Source: Clostridiaceae bacterium (GTDB taxonomy: Bacteria; Bacillota; Clostridia; Oscillospirales; Acutalibacteraceae). Taken from it: a DNA stretch of 19,514 bases. A program made the translations under genes and the position numbers. Position 1 is the first letter of the stretch. The number at the start of each line of letters is the position of its first letter. Positions 6,724 through 14,089 of the stretch are shown here, one piece after another. Location: NCBI GenBank assembly GCA_016297555.1, contig JAEDGK010000029.1, positions 1 to 19,514 on the forward strand, read 5' to 3'. The notes under the pieces are model-generated. The model worked only from the letters and a program-made list of their open reading frames with translations. It was not told where the DNA came from and searched no databases.

Positions 6724-8997
6724 ATGAGCACAACTCTTAAAAAAGACGCCAAGGTGCAGGAGCTTATGAATTCATATGCCGATTGGTTTCTTGATTCAAA
6801 GAAACTCAGCGAAGGCAAAATGACTTCCGAGCTTTTCCCCTATGACACAATGTTCTCCCCCATCAAAATCAACCGCATGACAGTTAAAAACAGGCTCGTT
6901 ATGGCGCCCATGGGCAACATCTCAATGTGTGACGAAACAGGCAGACCCAACGAAAAAATGATTGCCTATTTCACGGAGAGAGCCAAGGGCGGCGTCGGAC
7001 TTATCACCACGGGTCTTGTTCCTGTTACTCACGGCATTGACAACTCAATAACCGAGCTTGATAAGCTGACTTATTTCCCGAGAATTGACCGCAGCAGAAC
7101 CGTTTTTGCCGGCTGGCGCGACCTTGCGGCAAACGCTCACTCCTACGGTGCAAAGGTATTCCTTCAGGCAACGGCTGGTCTCGGCAGAGTAGGCAATCCC
7201 CAATGCCTCACAACTCAGTTTAAGCTGCCCGTTTCCGCTTCGTGGAACAAGAACTGGTATATGCCCGAGGTTCCTTGTATGCAGCTTTCCGACCATAAGT
7301 GTAAAAAGATAATCGCCAACATAGGTCAGGCGGCGGCAGACGCCAAGGCAATGAATCTTGACGGAATTTATCTTCACGGTCACGAGGGCTATCTTATTGA
7401 GCAGCTTACCAACCCCGCATTTAACCGCCGCAAGATGGGCAAATATGCCGATTGGCAGGCTTTCGGCATCGATATGATTAAGAAAATCCGTGAGCGCACC
7501 GATGACCGTTATCCGATTATGTACAGAATCGACCTTTCGCTGGCTCTTAATGAAACCTACGGCGAAAGAATGGATAAACCCGCTCTCAAAAAATATAAAA
7601 ACGGCAGAACAATCGCAATGACGCTTGATTATATGAAAAATCTCGTCAAGGCGGGCGTTGATATCTTTGATGTTGACCTCGGCTGCTATGACAACTGGTG
7701 GCTCCCCCACCCGCCCGGATCAATGCCTCCCGGCTGCTTCCTCGACATCGCTAAAATCGTTAAGGATTTCTTTGCCGAAAACAACATTCTTTCAAATGCG
7801 GGTGTTCCCGTTCCCGTTGTCGGCGTCGGCAAGCTCGGCTATCCCGACCTTGCGGAAAGAGCACTGCGCGAGGGCAAATGCGATATGGTTATGCTCGGCA
7901 GACCTCTGCTTGCAGACCCCGAGTGGCCCAACAAGGCTCGCACGGGCAGGGTTAACGAAATCCGCCCCTGCATCGGCTGCCAGGAAGCCTGCCTGAACGA
8001 ATTTGTTGAGGGCGGTCATCCTCAGTGCGCAGTAAATCCCAGAACGGCGTTTGAGGAAATCTATCCCGAAATCCCCACTCCCGCAGAAAAGCCCTGCAAA
8101 ATTGCAGTCATCGGTGCAGGTCCCGCAGGCATTATGTGCGCCGTAACTGCGGCAAGGCGCGGTCACGAGGTTGACCTTTATGAAAAGGATAACCGCATCG
8201 GCGGCAGACTTAACAGCGCAAGTACTCCGGGTATTAAATTTGATGTTGCCAACTACCTTGAATATCTCAAAGGCGTTATCGAGAGAGCAGAAAAAGAATA
8301 TAAATTCAAGCTTCACCTCGGCAGCGAAGCAACTCCCGAAGCAATAAAGGCGGCGGGATATGACAAGATCGTTGTAGCCGCAGGCACAAAAGATATCTTC
8401 TTCAAGCTTCCCGGCTATGAAAACGCCAAAGCCGCTCAGGCAGTTGCAGTCCTTGAAAATCCCGAGCTTGTTAAGGACGCAAAGGATATCATAGTTATCG
8501 GCGGCGGCGTTGTAGGCTGTGAAACGGCTTACTTCCTCAACAAAGAGCACGGCAAGAATGTTACGGTTATTGAAATGACGCCGTATTTTATGAATCATAC
8601 CTGCACGGCAAACAGAGGCTATCTGCTTAAATATATGTATGATTCAAATATCAAGCTTCTTAACTGCACAAAGCTTCTTGAATTCGTTGACGGCGGCGTT
8701 AAGGTTTCAAGAAACAAGCATAAGAATGTTCCCGACCCCTATCTTACTTGGACTCCGATACTTCCCGAGAATGTTCTCAATCCGCTTGCCAAGAAAATCG
8801 GCGACGAATCAACTGTTGAAACTCTCAAAGCCGATATGATTATTATGGCGGGCGGCGGCAGACCCGACGAAGAGCTTTTCCTTGAATTCCAGAAGGTCTG
8901 CAACGACAAAGAAGTATATAACATCGGCGACAGCTTCAAGGGCGGCAAGGTCTTTGAGGCAACCAAGTCAGGCTATATGCTCGCGCTTTCACTTTAA
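6724..8997 (+). CDS. Old-Yellow-Enzyme-type Fe-S flavoenzyme (enoate / 2,4-dienoyl-CoA reductase family)
   Basis: A 757-aa cytoplasmic FMN/FAD/[4Fe-4S] oxidoreductase. An N-terminal extension (1-40) is followed by an OYE TIM barrel (about 42-410: NRLVMAPMGN at 56-65, YLHGHEGYLIEQLTNP at 216-231, MLGRPLLADPEW at 390-401), a cluster motif CIGCQEAC (C416, C419, C423, with C435), an FAD-binding GAGPAG (464-469), and an inserted NAD(P)H-binding GGGVVG (593-598). This is the plan of 2-enoate reductase, FadH and the bile-acid enzymes BaiCD/BaiH, which reduce C=C bonds next to a carbonyl using NAD(P)H. It is about 90 aa longer than usual members; the additions are the N-terminus and segments around 155-195 and 275-340. 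ATG at 6724 has AGGAGGG 6-7 nt upstream. It leads an operon with both aconitase X subunits, so its substrate is likely the unsaturated product of that dehydratase. The exact substrate is unknown. Confidence 0.9.
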   Translation: MSTTLKKDAKVQELMNSYADWFLDSKKLSEGKMTSELFPYDTMFSPIKINRMTVKNRLVMAPMGNISMCDETGRPNEKMIAYFTERAKGGVGLITTGLVPVTHGIDNSITELDKLTYFPRIDRSRTVFAGWRDLAANAHSYGAKVFLQATAGLGRVGNPQCLTTQFKLPVSASWNKNWYMPEVPCMQLSDHKCKKIIANIGQAAADAKAMNLDGIYLHGHEGYLIEQLTNPAFNRRKMGKYADWQAFGIDMIKKIRERTDDRYPIMYRIDLSLALNETYGERMDKPALKKYKNGRTIAMTLDYMKNLVKAGVDIFDVDLGCYDNWWLPHPPGSMPPGCFLDIAKIVKDFFAENNILSNAGVPVPVVGVGKLGYPDLAERALREGKCDMVMLGRPLLADPEWPNKARTGRVNEIRPCIGCQEACLNEFVEGGHPQCAVNPRTAFEEIYPEIPTPAEKPCKIAVIGAGPAGIMCAVTAARRGHEVDLYEKDNRIGGRLNSASTPGIKFDVANYLEYLKGVIERAEKEYKFKLHLGSEATPEAIKAAGYDKIVVAAGTKDIFFKLPGYENAKAAQAVAVLENPELVKDAKDIIVIGGGVVGCETAYFLNKEHGKNVTVIEMTPYFMNHTCTANRGYLLKYMYDSNIKLLNCTKLLEFVDGGVKVSRNKHKNVPDPYLTWTPILPENVLNPLAKKIGDESTVETLKADMIIMAGGGRPDEELFLEFQKVCNDKEVYNIGDSFKGGKVFEATKSGYMLALSL

Positions 8998-9023
8998 TTA
9001 CGGATGAAAGGACAGACGCATTT

Positions 9024-10310
9024 ATGGATTATAAAATGACACTAACCCCCGAGGAAGTTGATATTCTCAACGGCTCGAAGGGCGAAACCATGGCAAAGGT
9101 TATGAAAACCCTTGTGCTTTACGGCGACGCTTTCGGAGCAACAAAGATGGTTCCCGTCGAGAGCAAAATGGGTCACCTTGTAACAAGCTTCGGTCTTAAA
9201 GTTATGAAGCCCGTTTACGACCTTATGGATCAGCTCATTGAGGGCGGCGCAATTTCAACTCAGAAATTCTCCGTTGACCCCAAGCCGCTTGACCCCAATG
9301 TTCCCGCAAATTTCCTTCAGAAGCTTATTTTTAACAAGTTTATGTACACAATGCAAAAGAGCTATGATTCGCAGCTTTCAAAGCTCGGTCTTGCCGATGA
9401 AAATGCCTACACCTGCACCTGTTATATGGATGAGGTAGGCAATGTTCCCAAGAAGGGCGAGGTTCTTTCATGGGCTGAGTCCTCGGCTGTTGTTTATGCC
9501 AACTCCGTTCTCGGCGCACGCTGCAACAGAAATTCCGGCATTATTGAGCTTTTCGGCTCAATAGTCGGCAGAGTTCCTTATTTCGGACTTGTTACCGACG
9601 AGGGAAGAAAGGCAACCTGGATTGTTGAAGTTAAAACAACCAAAAAGCCCGAGGCTCAAATTCTCGGCTCCGCAATCGGTATGAAGGTTATGGAGGATGT
9701 TCCTTTCGTCAAGGGGCTTGACAAATGGATAGGAACGGAGCTTAACGGCGACGCCAAAGCTTATCTTAAAGATTTCGGCGCGGCAACCGCATCCAACGGC
9801 GCAGTTGGTCTTTATCATATCGAAAACCTCACTCCCGAAGCGGTTGAATCAGGCGAAAGCCTTATTGCCGAGGGTGCAAAAACATATGTTATCGATGACG
9901 CCGAGCTTGCAAGAGTTCAGGAAAGCTACCCCGTTATGTGGAAGAAAAAGGACGCAACTCCGAAGCTCTGCTTTATCGGCTGTCCCCACCTTTCACGCGC
10001 TCAGCTTATCGAATGGACGGATAATGTAACGGAGGGTCTTAAAAAGAACGGTCTTAAAAAGGTTTCCATTCCTACGGTATTTACCGCCGCTCCCTCTGTT
10101 ATTGATGAGTTCAACAAAACTCCCTATGCCGAAAAGCTTAAAGCAACGGGCGTTATTCTCAGCTATATCTGCCCGCTTATGTATATGAATAATCCCCTGT
10201 GCAAGGCAATGCCCGTTATCACCAATTCAAACAAGCTCAGGACATATACAACCTCCCGCTATTACAGAAGCGATGAAATTCTTGACATAATCACAAAGGA
10301 GGCAAAGTAA
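9024..10310 (+). CDS. Aconitase X catalytic (large) subunit, DUF521
   Basis: A 428-aa large subunit of an aconitase X (AcnX) hydro-lyase. Hallmarks are the cysteine pair CTC (131-133), SWAESSAVVYANSVLGARCNRNSG (recognisable across 149-172), FIGCPHLS (317-324) and CPLMY (383-387). Characterised AcnX enzymes dehydrate cis-3-hydroxy-L-proline in bacteria or mevalonate 5-phosphate in archaea, using a protein-bound iron or Fe-S centre; Cys131, Cys133, Cys316, Cys320, Cys383 and Cys393 are candidates for ligands. The swivel domain is a separate gene that starts one base after this stop, the split-subunit arrangement. Start ATG 9024 is preceded by AAAGGA at 11 nt, 26 nt after the reductase gene. The substrate cannot be assigned: proline-type and mevalonate-type contexts are both absent. 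Confidence 0.9.
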   Translation: MDYKMTLTPEEVDILNGSKGETMAKVMKTLVLYGDAFGATKMVPVESKMGHLVTSFGLKVMKPVYDLMDQLIEGGAISTQKFSVDPKPLDPNVPANFLQKLIFNKFMYTMQKSYDSQLSKLGLADENAYTCTCYMDEVGNVPKKGEVLSWAESSAVVYANSVLGARCNRNSGIIELFGSIVGRVPYFGLVTDEGRKATWIVEVKTTKKPEAQILGSAIGMKVMEDVPFVKGLDKWIGTELNGDAKAYLKDFGAATASNGAVGLYHIENLTPEAVESGESLIAEGAKTYVIDDAELARVQESYPVMWKKKDATPKLCFIGCPHLSRAQLIEWTDNVTEGLKKNGLKKVSIPTVFTAAPSVIDEFNKTPYAEKLKATGVILSYICPLMYMNNPLCKAMPVITNSNKLRTYTTSRYYRSDEILDIITKEAK

Positions 10311-10311
10311 G

Positions 10312-10752
10312 ATGAAACAGTTTAAAGGACGCCCCGTTGTGGCAGGCTCTTGCACTGCAAACGCTCTTGTTTCTCACGGCGGCTTCAACACTCTCGCCTC
10401 TTTCCAGAACGCCTTGCAGTTCGGTGACAAAACCGCCAAATGCGGCGATCAGAACAATGCTGACCTTTATGAAAAGCCTATGGTAGGAACGGCTCTCTGC
10501 CTTCCGCAGACTATCGGCTCTACGACCGGCGGTATGGTTCTCTACTGTGCAAAAGCCATGAACAGAAATCCTGCCTGTATGCTCTTCTCGGAGCATATTG
10601 ATTCCCTCGCCTGTGCAGGTGCTGTTCTTGCGGCTGTATGGACAGACGAACCGATGGTAACGGTTGACTGCCTCGGTCAGGAATTTCTTGACTATGTTAA
10701 GGACGGAATGAAAATCACCGTTGAACCCGACGGAACGGTTACGGTTGACTGA
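10312..10752 (+). CDS. Aconitase X swivel (small) subunit, DUF126
   Basis: A 146-aa beta-rich swivel domain that closes over the AcnX active site. The segment IGSTTGGMVLY (68-78) matches the family's GS-x-x-G loop, whose serine (here S70) is the probable counterpart of the aconitase swivel-domain catalytic serine. The AcnX-typical C-terminal pattern is also present: NRNPACMLFSEHIDSLACAGAV and then an EPMVTVD strand. Unlike the DUF126 members I recall, the WGG-x-DP-x-TG and HPL-x-G segments before the serine loop are replaced by a different sequence (30-60), which suggests a divergent substrate pocket. The ATG follows the large-subunit stop by one base, with GGAGG inside that gene, so both subunits should be made together. 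A strong terminator follows. Confidence 0.88.
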   Translation: MKQFKGRPVVAGSCTANALVSHGGFNTLASFQNALQFGDKTAKCGDQNNADLYEKPMVGTALCLPQTIGSTTGGMVLYCAKAMNRNPACMLFSEHIDSLACAGAVLAAVWTDEPMVTVDCLGQEFLDYVKDGMKITVEPDGTVTVD

Positions 10753-10773
10753 TATCGGTTAAAAACACATTTT

Positions 10774-10812
10774 CGGCGCACCGCAATTCGGATTGCAGTG
10801 CGCCGCTTTTTT
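10774..10812 (+). terminator. Intrinsic terminator of the aconitase X operon
   Basis: The two arms run 10774-10787 and 10792-10805 (CGGCGCAC...GTGCGCCG outside, GCAAT/ATTGC inside with one mismatch) around a tiny TCGG loop, followed by a run of T at 10807-10812. Confidence 0.92.
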
Positions 10813-10845
10813 GTTGATTTTAAGGGTATTATTCTTTTTATGCAT

Positions 10846-10879
10846 TTTAAACAAATCGTCACTTTTCGATTTGTTTAAA
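10846..10879. repeat. Perfect 13-bp inverted repeat, possible operator
   Basis: TTTAAACAAATCG (10846-10858) and CGATTTGTTTAAA (10867-10879) are perfect inverted copies around an 8-nt centre. No T-tract follows in either direction, and a dedicated terminator already lies 34 bp upstream, so termination is not its obvious role. It sits 44 bp upstream of the -35 box of the next gene, where a dimeric regulator could bind. Confidence 0.6.
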
Positions 10880-10922
10880 CCGCTGAAATTGTGAATTTGG
10901 CAAAAAATGCCTGCTTTCCCAC

Positions 10923-10951
10923 TTGAAAATATTCTAAAATAGGTTTATAAT
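10923..10951 (+). promoter_or_regulatory. Sigma-A promoter of the 66-aa orphan gene
   Basis: TTGAAA (10923-10928), exactly 17 nt, then a perfect TATAAT (10946-10951). The start near 10958 excludes the longer reading from GTG at 10954 and supports ATG at 10990. Confidence 0.88.
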
Positions 10952-10989
10952 GTGTGACAATTAGGGTCAATTATTTTAGGAGGGATACT

Positions 10990-11190
10990 ATGTATCGCGT
11001 TGTCAGAATTTCAAAAATAATTGACGGTGAGGTTGCTGACCTGTTTGGAGTTGAAGATTATTCCCTAATTGCCTTGGATTTCACCGCCACAGAAAGTGAG
11101 GCAGAAACGCTTGCAAATTTGCTCAACGAAAATGCCGTTGAGCCGATTCATGTTCCGTACATAATTGAAGATATGTTTTACAGCGGATGA
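10990..11190 (+). CDS. Small acidic protein of unknown function (66 aa)
   Basis: A 66-residue soluble, acidic protein that I do not recognise. It starts at an ATG with AGGAGGG 5-6 nt upstream and a consensus promoter 40 bp before it, and it is closed by a 19-bp terminator stem, so it is a complete single-gene unit. No membrane segment, signal peptide or cysteine is visible. Predicted pattern: a beta strand (2-8), a short loop with GVEDYS, a strand (IALDF), a helix over ESEAETLANLLNENA and a hydrophobic C-terminal stretch, a layout that would suit a small ferredoxin-like alpha/beta fold. An inverted repeat lies upstream of its promoter. The function is not inferable. Confidence 0.75.
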   Translation: MYRVVRISKIIDGEVADLFGVEDYSLIALDFTATESEAETLANLLNENAVEPIHVPYIIEDMFYSG

Positions 11191-11216
11191 AAAAGGCTCA
11201 TACACAATGCTTTATT

Positions 11217-11263
11217 AAATCAGCAGTCCCTCAGCTTAAACGCTGAGGGACTGCTGATTTTTT
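11217..11263 (+). terminator. Strong intrinsic terminator after the 66-aa gene
   Basis: Two perfect 19-bp arms (11217-11235 and 11242-11260; core CAGCAGTCCCTCAGC) flank the 6-nt loop TTAAAC, and a T-run spans 11258-11263. On the minus strand the tail is T-rich only in part, so it works mainly for the plus strand. Confidence 0.95.
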
Positions 11264-11291
11264 ATATGGAATGTTCACAATAAATAACACG

Positions 11292-11339
11292 AAAAACACC
11301 GCCGATTATGAGGCAGAGAGCCTGCCGATAATCAGCGGT
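11292..11339 (-). terminator. Intrinsic terminator of the metQNI operon
   Basis: On the minus strand ACCGCTGATTAT (11339-11328) pairs with ATAATCGGCGGT (11309-11298), 12 bp with one G-U pair, enclosing an inner GGCAG/CTGCC hairpin. GTTTTT follows at 11297-11292. It starts 18 nt past the metI stop codon. Confidence 0.88.
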
Positions 11340-11357
11340 ATGTTAATATTATTCAGT

Positions 11358-12062
11358 TCATCGTTTCAGGCGTTTATCGGCCTTTGTTGCGAGCCGTGTG
11401 CCGACGCTTTGGAAAATCTGAACAAGCGCGATAAGCAGAATAACCGCAAGGAGCATAACAAGATACTTATAGCGGTAATAGCCGTAGTTTATCGCAATTT
11501 TTCCGAGACCGCCGCCGCCTATGATTCCGCTCATTGCCGAATAGCTGAGAATTGTGGTTATTGCTATTGTGGCATTTGAAATAAGGGAGGGAACGCTCTC
11601 GGGAATCATAACCTTAACAATAATTTGCAGCGGAGACGCGCCCATACTCTGAGCCGCCTCGATAATATTGGGATTTACTTCGCGCAGGCTGCTTTCAACA
11701 AGCCTTGCCACAAACGGAAACGACGCTATTACAAGCGGCACTATTGACGCCGTTGTGCCTACCGCCGTGCCGACTATTGCGCGGGCAAGCGGGAAAGCCA
11801 TAATCATAAGAATAAGAAACGGCACGGAGCGCAGCAGATTTATGACTACATTCAGGAAATGCATCAGGCTCTTTGGCAGGGGCATTACGCCGTTTTTTTC
11901 TCCCGCAACGAGCATAACTCCCAAAGGAAGCCCGAGAATAATTGCAAACGCCGTTGCAAGCACGGTAACATAAAAGGTTTCCCAAAGCCCGAGCGGAAAC
12001 TCGGTTTTGACTATTTCAAAAGCCTCTGCAACCGCATCGGAGGCAAAGAGATTTTCAAGCAT
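11358..12062 (-). CDS. metI: Methionine ABC transporter permease MetI (MetP)
   Basis: A 234-aa inner-membrane permease of the methionine uptake ABC transporter. It has about five hydrophobic segments (about 29-52, 68-96, 100-120, 162-185 and 200-222) and the ABC permease EAA loop EAAQSMGASPLQIIVKVMIPES (134 onward), which contacts the ATPase. The segment PLGLWETFYVTVLATAFAIILG near the start is typical of MetI. Its ATG shares one base with the metN stop (TGATG), implying coupled translation. It is the last gene of metQ-metN-metI and is followed by a terminator. The family import substrate is D/L-methionine, with related members moving other small amino acids or dipeptides; the regulatory leader supports a sulfur amino acid here. 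Confidence 0.95.
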   Translation of the reverse strand: MLENLFASDAVAEAFEIVKTEFPLGLWETFYVTVLATAFAIILGLPLGVMLVAGEKNGVMPLPKSLMHFLNVVINLLRSVPFLILMIMAFPLARAIVGTAVGTTASIVPLVIASFPFVARLVESSLREVNPNIIEAAQSMGASPLQIIVKVMIPESVPSLISNATIAITTILSYSAMSGIIGGGGLGKIAINYGYYRYKYLVMLLAVILLIALVQIFQSVGTRLATKADKRLKR

Positions 12063-13069
12063 CAGTCCTCAACCTCCTCAACGATAATGTCGGGAACGGA
12101 GCGCAGATATTCAACAGCCTGCTTCATCTGCTCCTCACCCGAAATTCCCAAAAGCATATTGCCGTAAGCCTTGTCGCCTATGCTCTTGGTTGACGCCGCC
12201 ATAATGTTGGCGGTTATATTCTTTTCCATAGCCATTTTTGAAATCAGAGGAGTTGAGGCAGCTTTTGCGCCGTTAAAAACAACTCTGATAACCTTTTCGC
12301 CCTTTGTATGGGTTATAATCTCGTCAGCTTCGCAGCTTTCGGGGAAAACAAGCCTCTTCGCCGCGTCTGATTTTGGAGCGGAAAACACTTCGCTTACCGC
12401 GCCCTCCTCAACAACCGAGCCGCCGTCAAGAATTGCAACCTTGCCGCAGATTTCTTCAACAACGCTCATCTGATGAGTGATGATAATAACCGTTATACCG
12501 AGCTTTTCATTGATATCCTTTATCAGCCCGAGAATTGAATGAGTTGTGTTTGGGTCAAGAGCGCTTGTTGCCTCATCGCAAAGCAAAACCTTGGGATTTG
12601 TTGCAAGAGCTCTTGCAATCGCAATCCTTTGCTGCTGACCGCCGGAAAGCTGAGCGGGATAGGCGTTTGCCTTATCGGGCAGACCGACCGTTTCAAGCAG
12701 CTCATAGGCGCGCGCCTTAGCTTCATGCTTGCCGACGCCCGCAAGCTCAAGCGGAAAACAGACATTTTTAAGGCAGGTTCTCTGCATAAGCAGATTGAAG
12801 CCTTGAAAAATCATCGTTATATTGCGCCTTTTTTCACGGAGCTGTGCGCCGTTGAGGCTGCCGATATCGCAGCCGTCAATCAAAACGCTGCCCTGAGTCG
12901 GGCGTTCAAGCATATTTATACACCGCACGAGAGTGCTTTTGCCTGCGCCGCTCATGCCGATTATGCCGTAAATATCGCCGTCATTAATAGTCAGGCTGAC
13001 ATTTTTTAGCGCTTCAACCGTTCCGTCGGCAGTCTGAAAAGCTTTTGAAAGATTTTTTATTTCAATCAT
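12062..13069 (-). CDS. metN: Methionine ABC transporter ATPase MetN with NIL domain
   Basis: A 335-aa cytoplasmic ATPase energising methionine import. Walker A is GMSGAGKST (38-46), the signature LSGGQQQR (141-148), Walker B VLLCDE (161-166) and the switch histidine H199. Residues about 255-335 form the C-terminal NIL (ferredoxin-like) domain, which in E. coli MetN binds methionine and inhibits transport when internal methionine is high (trans-inhibition). So activity is probably set after synthesis as well as by the leader. The start has GGAGG at 8 nt spacing and follows metQ by 27 nt. Confidence 0.96.
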   Translation of the reverse strand: MIEIKNLSKAFQTADGTVEALKNVSLTINDGDIYGIIGMSGAGKSTLVRCINMLERPTQGSVLIDGCDIGSLNGAQLREKRRNITMIFQGFNLLMQRTCLKNVCFPLELAGVGKHEAKARAYELLETVGLPDKANAYPAQLSGGQQQRIAIARALATNPKVLLCDEATSALDPNTTHSILGLIKDINEKLGITVIIITHQMSVVEEICGKVAILDGGSVVEEGAVSEVFSAPKSDAAKRLVFPESCEADEIITHTKGEKVIRVVFNGAKAASTPLISKMAMEKNITANIMAASTKSIGDKAYGNMLLGISGEEQMKQAVEYLRSVPDIIVEEVED

Positions 13070-13096
13070 CGGGTCAACCTCCGAATACGGATGTTT

Positions 13097-13948
13097 TTAT
13101 TTTGCAGCGTCAAGCGAGGTCTGCTTTCCGCCGTAGATGCCCAGAGGCTCAACATGGATGGTTGCAACGGATACGATATGAGTTCCGTTTTCGGCATTGA
13201 AATCGTCAAGATAGGGTGTATGCTGGAAGTAGTTGGCGTCGATTTCGCCGCTTTCAACAACATTGTTGGGCTGAACATAGTCGGTGTATTCAACTATTTT
13301 AAGAGTGATATTCTTTGCCGCAAGGATTTCCTGAGCTATTTTAAGGATTTCTGCGTGAGGTGCGGGAGAAGCCGCAACCGATACGGTCTGACCTGCGAGA
13401 GCGTCATAATTTACGCTTGCGTCATAGCCGTCGCCGGGATTTTCAACCGTGCTGACAACTGCTCCGCCGTATTTCTGAGAAATGAAATCAGCTACCTGCT
13501 TGCTTTCAAGCGCAGCCTTGAGAGCCTTGATAAGCGCTGAATTTTCGTTGCCTTCTTTTACTGCAAGAATGTTGCCGTAAGCCGATGATGAGCCTTCAAG
13601 AGCAAGAGCGTCGGTAACGGGATTAAGGTTTGCGGAAATTGCATAGTTTGAGTTAATAACCGCGTAATCAACATCCTGAAGAACATTGGGAAGCTGAGCA
13701 GCCTCAACCTCTTTGAAGGTGATGTTGTGGGGATTTTCGGCAATGTCAAGAATCGTAGCGGTGATGCCTGCGCCCTCTTTGAGGGTGATTATGCCCTGCT
13801 CCTGAAGCAGAAGCAATGCGCGGGCTTCGTTGGTGGTGTCATTGGGAACGGCGATAATCAGACCCTCTTCTTTTGAGCAGGACGAAAATGCCGCCAGAAC
13901 AGAGAATGCGAGAACAACTGCGAGAACTGCGGAAAGTATTTTTTTCAT
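13097..13948 (-). CDS. metQ: Methionine-binding lipoprotein MetQ (NlpA family)
   Basis: A 283-aa substrate-binding lipoprotein of the NlpA/MetQ family, tethered outside the membrane and delivering methionine to MetNI. The signal peptide (1-23) ends in FSSC, with C24 as the lipidated residue; phenylalanine at -3 is an uncommon lipobox residue. The mature part shows NlpA-type segments: VSVAASPAPHAEILKI near the N-terminal side after reordering of the reading, DYVQPN and IDANYFQHTPYLDDF. The order of blocks looks unusual: the segments that normally open a MetQ protein (AASPAPHAEIL...DYVQPN...NYFQHTPYL) occur in the second half (about 190-255), while the ALLLLQEQGII... VLQDVDYAVINSNYAI segments that normally come late occur in the first half. 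AAGGAG lies 8 nt before the ATG. First gene of the operon, preceded by the Met/Cys leader. Confidence 0.9.
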   Translation of the reverse strand: MKKILSAVLAVVLAFSVLAAFSSCSKEEGLIIAVPNDTTNEARALLLLQEQGIITLKEGAGITATILDIAENPHNITFKEVEAAQLPNVLQDVDYAVINSNYAISANLNPVTDALALEGSSSAYGNILAVKEGNENSALIKALKAALESKQVADFISQKYGGAVVSTVENPGDGYDASVNYDALAGQTVSVAASPAPHAEILKIAQEILAAKNITLKIVEYTDYVQPNNVVESGEIDANYFQHTPYLDDFNAENGTHIVSVATIHVEPLGIYGGKQTSLDAAK

Positions 13949-13989
13949 TGTAAAGTCTCCTTAACTTTAAATTTTCTTATTTTTATTGA

Positions 13990-14067
13990 TTACCGAAGAT
14001 TAAGACATCGGCACATTCGCTTATTCTTAATATTCGTTTCAACAATAATCTGTGTTACCGTTTTCAT
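13990..14067 (-). CDS. Second leader ORF, 25 codons, containing RMCRC
   Basis: A 25-codon frame on the minus strand (beginning MKTVTQIIVE) with AAAGGAG (14080-14074) 6 nt upstream and a TAA stop 41 nt before metQ. It encodes RMCRC at residues 17-21. It lies downstream of the leader terminator, so it is only transcribed when transcription reads through. Its stop region forms a short CCGA/TCGG hairpin without a T-tract. It could be a second regulatory peptide or only a re-initiation relay to metQ. Nothing identifies a product function. Confidence 0.45.
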   Translation of the reverse strand: MKTVTQIIVETNIKNKRMCRCLNLR

Positions 14068-14089
14068 AACGAACTCCTTTCATAAATGC

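Noticed and set aside
7045..8598. Long minus-strand ORFs (221 and 268 aa) opposite the reductase gene
   Set aside because: Antisense shadows of the strongly biased reductase codons, without promoters or binding sites.
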